Shown here piece by piece: positions 43,890 through 49,241 of a DNA stretch of 49,241 bases (position 1 is the stretch's first letter; the number at the start of each line of letters is the position of its first letter). Under the pieces are notes generated by a model. It worked only from the letters and a program-made list of their open reading frames with translations. It did not search any database and was not told where the DNA came from. A program made the position numbers and the translations under genes. Source of the DNA: an uncultured Alphaproteobacteria bacterium (lineage in GTDB: Bacteria; Pseudomonadota; Alphaproteobacteria; Rhodobacterales; Rhodobacteraceae); assembly GCA_902600895.1 (NCBI GenBank), contig CACKLF010000010.1:1-49241 (forward strand), written 5' to 3'.

Positions 43890-45053
43890 TCATGCCTTAA
43901 AAATTCCGTCCAAATCATTATTTTTATATTTCAAAAACCTATTATCGTAAATACCAAACCAGTCAGCCAAAATTCTTTCATAAACGGCTCTATAATCCAT
44001 GGTAAACCTCATATCACCATCTTCCAATTTACCTAAATCAGGATGGACCCCCCAAAACCCACCATTTACAGACCCCCCAACTACAAAATGAGGGGCAGCA
44101 GTACCATGATCTGTTCCATCCGTGTAGTTTTCTGCCGCTCTTCTACCAAATTCTGAGTAAGTCATTATTAAAGTATTTTCCCACTGGCCTATTTTCTTTA
44201 GCGCTTTTGCAAAGTCAGCTGTTGCGCGCCCTAGACTCCGTAATCTGTTCCTATGCCTCCATGGCTGGCCTTCATGGGTGTCAAATCCCCCTATTTTGAC
44301 TTTTAAAATTGGAGAACTAATACCCGCATTTATCAATAGTATAGCTCTAGTGAACTGTGCTCCAAGATCACCACCCTCTATTTGAAAGTCCCTAATATAG
44401 CTTTTCTTCAATTTTCTAGAAATACTTTCCATTGAGGAGTTCAACGTATGAGCTCTGTCAAGTAACATTCTAAGTGCCTCATTTTTTGTATCCACTGCTG
44501 GCACTTCATCAGAAGTTAGCTCCATAAATTGTTGCGCTGAAGTCATAGACAACCAGATACCTGATGGAGATGAAAAAATTCCCATACCACCGTCGAGACT
44601 AATACCATGAGCCTCTAATTGATCGTGACCTGATAGACTCTCAATATCCTCAGTCAGCCAGCCATTGCGACCCGAACCACTTCCATCACCACCGGTCTCC
44701 CAAAGCGCTATTGATTTAAAATGAGAACGATTAGCACCAGGATATCCCAATCCGTGAATGATAGCCATCTCTCCTGCTTCCCAAAGTTTTCCTACAGATT
44801 TCATGGCATCGTGAAGGCCAAAATCTTTTGACAAGGTTATTGTTTCTGACTTGTCCAGGCCTATATTGGGTCTCAGTTCCCTGTATCTGTGATCATTTAA
44901 GGGAATTACTGTATTTAGCCCATCATTTGCACCAGATAGTTCAATGAGAACTAATCTCCTACCTGATTTTTGTGCTGCATAGGCTATCTTAAGCGGCACA
45001 ACAGGAATCACAATTCCTGAAACCAAAATTTTTAATACTGACCTTCTGTCCAC
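43890..45053 (-). CDS. DUF1501 family protein with Tat-like signal
   Basis: The 387-residue protein begins MDRRSVLKILVSGIVIP, a twin-arginine-like leader ending near AYAAQ, so it is exported. The body shows the DUF1501 layout: LVLIELSGANDGLNTVIP, PGANRSHFKSIALWETG, TYSEFGRRAAENYTDGTDHGTAAPHFVVGGSVNGG and C-terminal FTMDYRAVYERILADWFG. This family is related to the sulfatase/alkaline-phosphatase-like fold by its metal-site D and H residues. Its function is unknown. The start is GTG. It lies 8 bases after the DUF1800 gene, the common partner of DUF1501. Confidence 0.92.
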   Translation of the reverse strand: MDRRSVLKILVSGIVIPVVPLKIAYAAQKSGRRLVLIELSGANDGLNTVIPLNDHRYRELRPNIGLDKSETITLSKDFGLHDAMKSVGKLWEAGEMAIIHGLGYPGANRSHFKSIALWETGGDGSGSGRNGWLTEDIESLSGHDQLEAHGISLDGGMGIFSSPSGIWLSMTSAQQFMELTSDEVPAVDTKNEALRMLLDRAHTLNSSMESISRKLKKSYIRDFQIEGGDLGAQFTRAILLINAGISSPILKVKIGGFDTHEGQPWRHRNRLRSLGRATADFAKALKKIGQWENTLIMTYSEFGRRAAENYTDGTDHGTAAPHFVVGGSVNGGFWGVHPDLGKLEDGDMRFTMDYRAVYERILADWFGIYDNRFLKYKNNDLDGIFKA

Positions 45054-45061
45054 ATTAATAC

Positions 45062-48000
45062 CTATTTTAAATTATAGACTGGATCAGTTATTATTGAAGA
45101 TACATCTTCGCTAGTTCTAGATACAACTACCGGATCTACCGCCAAAAACAGATCTGCTAATGACACTATATGATTATCTCTAAAAGATTTTTCTATTTCA
45201 AACAAGCTAGTTTTTGGTTTTGTGTTAGCTGGAAATGGAATACCCGTCTTCAATCCCTCCATCATAGACATCATATTCGCACTTTCTTGGGATGGGCGGA
45301 CAATTAGTGGTTCTGAGCCCACAGATTTAACATAACGAGTTTTTGGTAATGTCTTCAAGATGAAATCTAATGTATCTGACCAACCGTCTGTTCGCTCTCT
45401 TTCTACTGCTCTTTTCCATTCTCTTCCCTTCTTAATTTCTTCAAAAATTTTTGGCATTGACGCCCACAAGGCATCTACAAATTTCCTGTCAGACTTTTCG
45501 AGGCCCCAGTAGTGCGCTTCGTGATCTTCGTTGTTTCTTCGGATTAAAGAAATTTTTATATCTTTATTATAGGGAGGCCTGTCACTTTTATGAACTTTCT
45601 GAGGCCACCGATTTTCAAAGCAATCAGGGTAGCATCCCATCGATGACAACATCAAAAAAAGATTACCATTTTTTCTTTTTACCAATTTTATTCGTATAGC
45701 ATTATACCTAATATTGTTAAACTTAACATTCAAAAGATTTATGGCAATCTCATTCCAATCTCTGTTTTTGTTAAACCGATTCATCCAGCTCAAACCTGCA
45801 CGCTCGACATATAGTTTATCTCGTTTGTCACTATCTAGTTTATTAGAACTATTGCTATCTACTAAAGAAATAGATTTTCTCATTTCAACCCAACCACTAC
45901 AATATAGTTCACCAGGATCACTGTCACACGTATTGCCATGTTGCTCACCGTCACTAGATAAAAAAAGTTCATTATCAACTTTAATCCAATCAACAAAAAA
46001 GTTTCGGTCTCCGTTATCACTGCCGCCAGGACCACAACAGTGATCATTCATAAAGGTAACTTCTACGGTGTCGAATTCATCACCATTTTCAATATTTAGT
46101 TGCAATGTTTGCCATGGAAGTTGAGAAGCATCCTTAATTCTACCAAACTTTTCCGTATCATGACCGTTTACAGCTTTATGCGTAGAGGAATAGATAAGTC
46201 CAGTCTTTTTGATTGATCGCAAGCATCTCTTTGATAGGTATTGTATATCATTAAAATTTGCTTTATCAGCCCAAAATTTATCTCCTGCCCGACTTTCTAC
46301 TGCACTTAATTTAACTAATAAGTTCCCAAGAAACTCTTTCTTTCCCAGATGTGAGCACAAACCTTGCAGAATGCGTTTATCATTTGATGATAAATGTCTG
46401 TATAATTTATCGAATCTACCATCCCTAAGAGAATCTGAATTTATAAAAAACACTCCAGGAGAAGTATCTTTGTAGTCGCTTAATTCTTGGGGAATTTCAG
46501 CCTCAAAAGTGTCTTCAATTAACTTAATACCATAAAAATCACCCCAAACAGCATGGCCTTCAAGCCCAACTGTTATCACTTTTTTCATTCCTTCTAACTT
46601 CGAAGTAACATCCTTGAATGTTAAAGTAGCATGAATCAATTCATCTCCAACCAATTTTTCTGATACCTCGTAATCACTGTACATAAACGGCATGCTAACT
46701 TCCCTCTTCACAATATTATTAATCAATTGAATTTTAAATTTGGATGGTCCTTTATAATCTTCCGAGGCATATCGAAGCGCTATCGACCGTTTTGTCATCT
46801 CAACAGGAGCTGTCTGAGCATTTACCATATTCTCTACATTAGAACCTAAAGAAGAAAAAAAACTCTTTGCTAAATAAGATCTATTTAACAGACCTGATGG
46901 TGTAATCCAACTTTGACCACCTGGCCAGCCAGCAACGTTAGGATGCTCGAATAAATTTTGTCCTAGCAAGCTTAATTTATTTGGCAATGTATTCCAGTCA
47001 GCGGGTAGAAATCCCGTACTCCGAATTGTTCCAATCAGATAATCAACTGGTGATTTCACAATCGTTGCACGCACACTCTCATCCCAAAACGCTTTTGAAG
47101 TAAGAACTGATCTCAACAAAGTTCTGATGTCAAAGTCACTCCTTTTAAACCTTTTGGCTATAGACGTTATCTCTTCTTCATTTTCAGCGACCTCCGAAAC
47201 AAAATATCTCCAAAATTTTCTTGTCAGAAACTCTGATGCATTTTCTTGCTCAAATAATATATCAACAAATTGGTCTCCATTAAAATCTCCTGACTTGCCA
47301 AAAATACTTTTAATACCATTGTCATGTCTCCACCCATCGAACATAAATGATGTATTTCTTATTTTATTTATTGAATAGCCTGTTAGAGCACGAGCTCCCT
47401 CCTTAACAGTTTTTTCAGAATAGTTGCCTTCTCCTAATACGAATAATTCCATTAACTCACGCGATAAATTCTCATTTGGCTTTCCTTTTTCTGAAAACTC
47501 ATTATCCAAATAATTGAGCATGGCCGGATCCTTAATAACTGACTTCGTGAGCATTTTGAAATTTCCAGAACCAAGTTCCCTGAACATGATGTTTTGCCTA
47601 GCTATTGAAGTGGATTGCTCGTTTATCGCAGAGTATGATGATACGAAATGGTTGTGCCAGAAAAGAACAAGGCGTTCAGTTTGAGGAGATGGTGTTTCTA
47701 TCATCTCTTTCACCCACCAAATTCGATACTCACTCATCTCCCGATCTCTTGCAACTCTAAAAGACTGTTCTTCCTCGCTATTAAGATCACCATCTATCCA
47801 ATAGGGTGGATTGGGGCCATCAAGGAATTTTGGCAAAGGAAGCCAGCTTTCAGTTTTAATCTCATTTATAATATAGCTTATTGCTTTTGATCGTGTCATA
47901 CCCATCAGTTTGTTCACATCTTTTATATTAGCTCCAATTCCAACCCTTTCCAAAAGATGCCTAGCATCACCTATACCAATCTTTTTCTGAAGAAAGTCTT

Positions 48001-48301
48001 TGGAACTCTCATCCAATTCTTGTTGTTCATTCCAAAGTTCATACACTGAGTTTATTGACCTTTGAATGTCGACAGAATCTAATGTCATTTTCTGTCTTTT
48101 ATGGAACATTGACAATGCACGCGCCGTTTTACCCCCCCAAAGCCCATCAGCCTTTCCAGGATTAAAGCCAGTGAGGATCAAAGCTCTTTGAAGTTGCTCA
48201 ACTTTGGAGTCATAATTAGAGGCAGACGCTACGCCAAAAAAAAGAAAAGGAATGGCAAGAACCAAAGTTATGGTAAAATTAAATATAAAATGAGTTTTCA
48301 T
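45062..48301 (-). CDS. Very large secreted DUF1800 protein with peptidoglycan-binding and carbohydrate-binding-like domains
   Basis: The 1079-residue protein has a signal peptide (MKTHFIFNFTITLVLAIP), then a PG_binding_1-like repeat (VEQLQRALILTGFNPGKADGLWG). From about residue 110 it has DUF1800, with ARHLLERVGIG, LVLFWHNHFVSS, LSRELMELFVLGEGNYSE, FLTRKFWRYFVSE and NVAGWPGGQSWITP. About half of the protein follows the DUF1800 core. Near residue 750 there is VEVTFMNDHCCGPGG ... GDRNFFVDWIKVDN, resembling calcium-dependent xylan-binding modules (CBM60/36 type). The start at 48301 has GGA upstream; a start at 48322 is also open. DUF1800 proteins are usually near 500 residues, so this is a doubled-length version. 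It is co-transcribed with DUF1501. Confidence 0.85.
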   Translation of the reverse strand: MKTHFIFNFTITLVLAIPFLFFGVASASNYDSKVEQLQRALILTGFNPGKADGLWGGKTARALSMFHKRQKMTLDSVDIQRSINSVYELWNEQQELDESSKDFLQKKIGIGDARHLLERVGIGANIKDVNKLMGMTRSKAISYIINEIKTESWLPLPKFLDGPNPPYWIDGDLNSEEEQSFRVARDREMSEYRIWWVKEMIETPSPQTERLVLFWHNHFVSSYSAINEQSTSIARQNIMFRELGSGNFKMLTKSVIKDPAMLNYLDNEFSEKGKPNENLSRELMELFVLGEGNYSEKTVKEGARALTGYSINKIRNTSFMFDGWRHDNGIKSIFGKSGDFNGDQFVDILFEQENASEFLTRKFWRYFVSEVAENEEEITSIAKRFKRSDFDIRTLLRSVLTSKAFWDESVRATIVKSPVDYLIGTIRSTGFLPADWNTLPNKLSLLGQNLFEHPNVAGWPGGQSWITPSGLLNRSYLAKSFFSSLGSNVENMVNAQTAPVEMTKRSIALRYASEDYKGPSKFKIQLINNIVKREVSMPFMYSDYEVSEKLVGDELIHATLTFKDVTSKLEGMKKVITVGLEGHAVWGDFYGIKLIEDTFEAEIPQELSDYKDTSPGVFFINSDSLRDGRFDKLYRHLSSNDKRILQGLCSHLGKKEFLGNLLVKLSAVESRAGDKFWADKANFNDIQYLSKRCLRSIKKTGLIYSSTHKAVNGHDTEKFGRIKDASQLPWQTLQLNIENGDEFDTVEVTFMNDHCCGPGGSDNGDRNFFVDWIKVDNELFLSSDGEQHGNTCDSDPGELYCSGWVEMRKSISLVDSNSSNKLDSDKRDKLYVERAGLSWMNRFNKNRDWNEIAINLLNVKFNNIRYNAIRIKLVKRKNGNLFLMLSSMGCYPDCFENRWPQKVHKSDRPPYNKDIKISLIRRNNEDHEAHYWGLEKSDRKFVDALWASMPKIFEEIKKGREWKRAVERERTDGWSDTLDFILKTLPKTRYVKSVGSEPLIVRPSQESANMMSMMEGLKTGIPFPANTKPKTSLFEIEKSFRDNHIVSLADLFLAVDPVVVSRTSEDVSSIITDPVYNLK

Positions 48302-48364
48302 CTGAAAATCCAAAAAATGCATTTTAATTTTATCATTTAGTTTTTTTAGTGCAATAATGTAAAT

Positions 48365-49241
48365 ATGGAATCAAAATTAAAAAAAAATCAGTTGGATCTT
48401 AAAACATTAATAGAGAGTAAGAAAGATGATCTCATATCCTTGACACAAGATTTAGTAAGGATTCCAACTTTGAACCCTCCAGGAGAGAATTATTTAGAGA
48501 TTTGTGAGTACCTCGAAAAACGACTAAAAAGATCACATTTTTCGACCAAACTAATCAGAGCAAAAGGAACACCTGGTGATTCAGACAAGTATCCGAGGTG
48601 GAATATTGTTGCAAGAAGGGAAGGTCCCAAAAAAGGAGACTGCGTGCACTTTAATTCACATACAGATGTTGTTGACATCGGATCAGGGTGGTCCTTTGAT
48701 CCATTTGGAGGACAGGTAAATGATGGCAAAATATATGGACGTGGTACTTGTGATATGAAAGGCGGTCTTGCCTCCTCAATAATTGCCTGTGAGTCTTTTC
48801 TAGAATTGTTTCCAAATTTTAACGGAACATTAGAAATATCTGGAACTGCTGATGAAGAAACAGGTGGCTACGGTGGGGTAGCCTACCTTGCAGAGAATGG
48901 ATTTTTTTCGCCTCAAAAAATTCAACATGTAATCATTCCAGAACCTCTAAATAAAGACCGTATTTGCCTTGGACACAGAGGAGGATGGTGGGCTGAGATT
49001 GAAACGTTAGGGAAGATAGCTCATGGATGTATGCCATTTTTAGGGGATTGTGCAGTCAGGCACATGGGAGCCGTTTTAGAAGAGTTTGAGAACAATTTAT
49101 ACCCGAAGCTTCAGAGCAGAAAAACCGAAATGCCTGTAGTTCCAGAAGGTGCCCGCCACTCTACAATGAATATTAATTCTATTCATGGAGGTCAAGTTGA
49201 ACCAGACCCACAAACGGATGCATTACCTTCCCATTGTGTTC
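48365..49241 (+). CDS. M20 peptidase/deacylase (ArgE/DapE family), N-terminal part cut by window end
   Basis: The frame is open from ATG 48365 to the end, 292 codons. It carries the M20 metal-site motifs: HFNSHTDVVDIG (His and Asp with the following aspartate), YGRGTCDMKGG (bridging Asp) and GTADEETGGYGG (catalytic Glu pair). N-terminal LVRIPTLNPPGENYLEI is typical of ArgE/DapE-type deacylases, which remove acyl or succinyl groups from amino acids. It is divergent from the DUF1800 gene with about 60 bases between the coding starts. The C-terminus is outside the window, so substrate assignment is not possible. It is a different M20 subgroup from the fragment at the left end. Confidence 0.9.
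   Translation, partial: MESKLKKNQLDLKTLIESKKDDLISLTQDLVRIPTLNPPGENYLEICEYLEKRLKRSHFSTKLIRAKGTPGDSDKYPRWNIVARREGPKKGDCVHFNSHTDVVDIGSGWSFDPFGGQVNDGKIYGRGTCDMKGGLASSIIACESFLELFPNFNGTLEISGTADEETGGYGGVAYLAENGFFSPQKIQHVIIPEPLNKDRICLGHRGGWWAEIETLGKIAHGCMPFLGDCAVRHMGAVLEEFENNLYPKLQSRKTEMPVVPEGARHSTMNINSIHGGQVEPDPQTDALPSHCV

Overview
The window is an AT-rich, gene-dense stretch of bacterial chromosome. Gene content and protein sequences (TRAP and Liv-type transporters, KatG, a DUF1800/DUF1501 pair, MatB, a SelD/SelU pair, a methanethiol-oxidase homologue, many DMT exporters) suggest a planktonic marine alphaproteobacterium with a compact genome. The small secreted protein with its membrane-anchored winged-helix partner recalls Rhodobacterales. 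The exact taxon cannot be fixed from this sequence alone. I see no rRNA, tRNA, CRISPR array, insertion sequence or phage module.

Layout: (1) 1-5300 holds the end of an M20 amidohydrolase, a DMT exporter, KatG and threonine aldolase on the plus strand. (2) 4588-6350 holds a membrane-anchored winged-helix regulator overlapping a small secreted protein, divergent from a secreted peptidoglycan-binding-like protein. (3) 6655-10889 has a cytochrome P450 and a complete TRAP transporter (P, Q, M). (4) 10898-20347 is one long minus-strand block: livH, livM, livG, livF, an acyl-CoA synthetase, a solute-binding protein, a glycerophosphodiesterase, an FMN-dependent hydroxyacid dehydrogenase and ureidoglycine aminohydrolase. 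(5) 20432-22138 has a methyltransferase and a medium-chain dehydrogenase interrupted by a frameshift at an 11-base C/G run. (6) 22320-26069 is a tight five-gene plus-strand cluster: methanethiol oxidase (SELENBP1 family), [2Fe-2S] ferredoxin, CoA-binding protein, rhodanese and iron-dependent alcohol dehydrogenase. (7) 26088-33558 covers nucleoside hydrolase/ribokinase, an unknown gene, an aminotransferase with malonyl-CoA synthetase, an aldo/keto reductase and a DMT exporter. (8) 33674-34634 is a decayed Ldh_2-family dehydrogenase. (9) 34774-37987 is an NDH2-SelD fusion facing tRNA 2-selenouridine synthase. (10) 38150-42847 has BioY, a methyltransferase and an operon of a MetE-C-like protein, a fatty acid desaturase and a TIM-barrel protein. 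(11) 42853-49241 has a DMT exporter, a DUF1501/DUF1800 pair and the start of an M20 peptidase.

How it fits together: the genes point to scavenging of small organic compounds. Uptake is by TRAP and Liv systems. Carboxylates are activated with CoA by two ligases. Nucleosides and ureides are salvaged, and C1-sulfur appears to be oxidised. Selenium is used for tRNA modification. All eight convergent gene pairs end within 18 bp of each other or overlap, leaving almost no room for conventional terminators. The most unusual items are the methanethiol-oxidase cluster, the G11 frameshift, the decayed Ldh_2 gene, the acyl-CoA synthetase embedded in the Liv operon, the MetE-like/desaturase/TIM-barrel operon, and the very large DUF1800 protein with a carbohydrate-binding-like insert.
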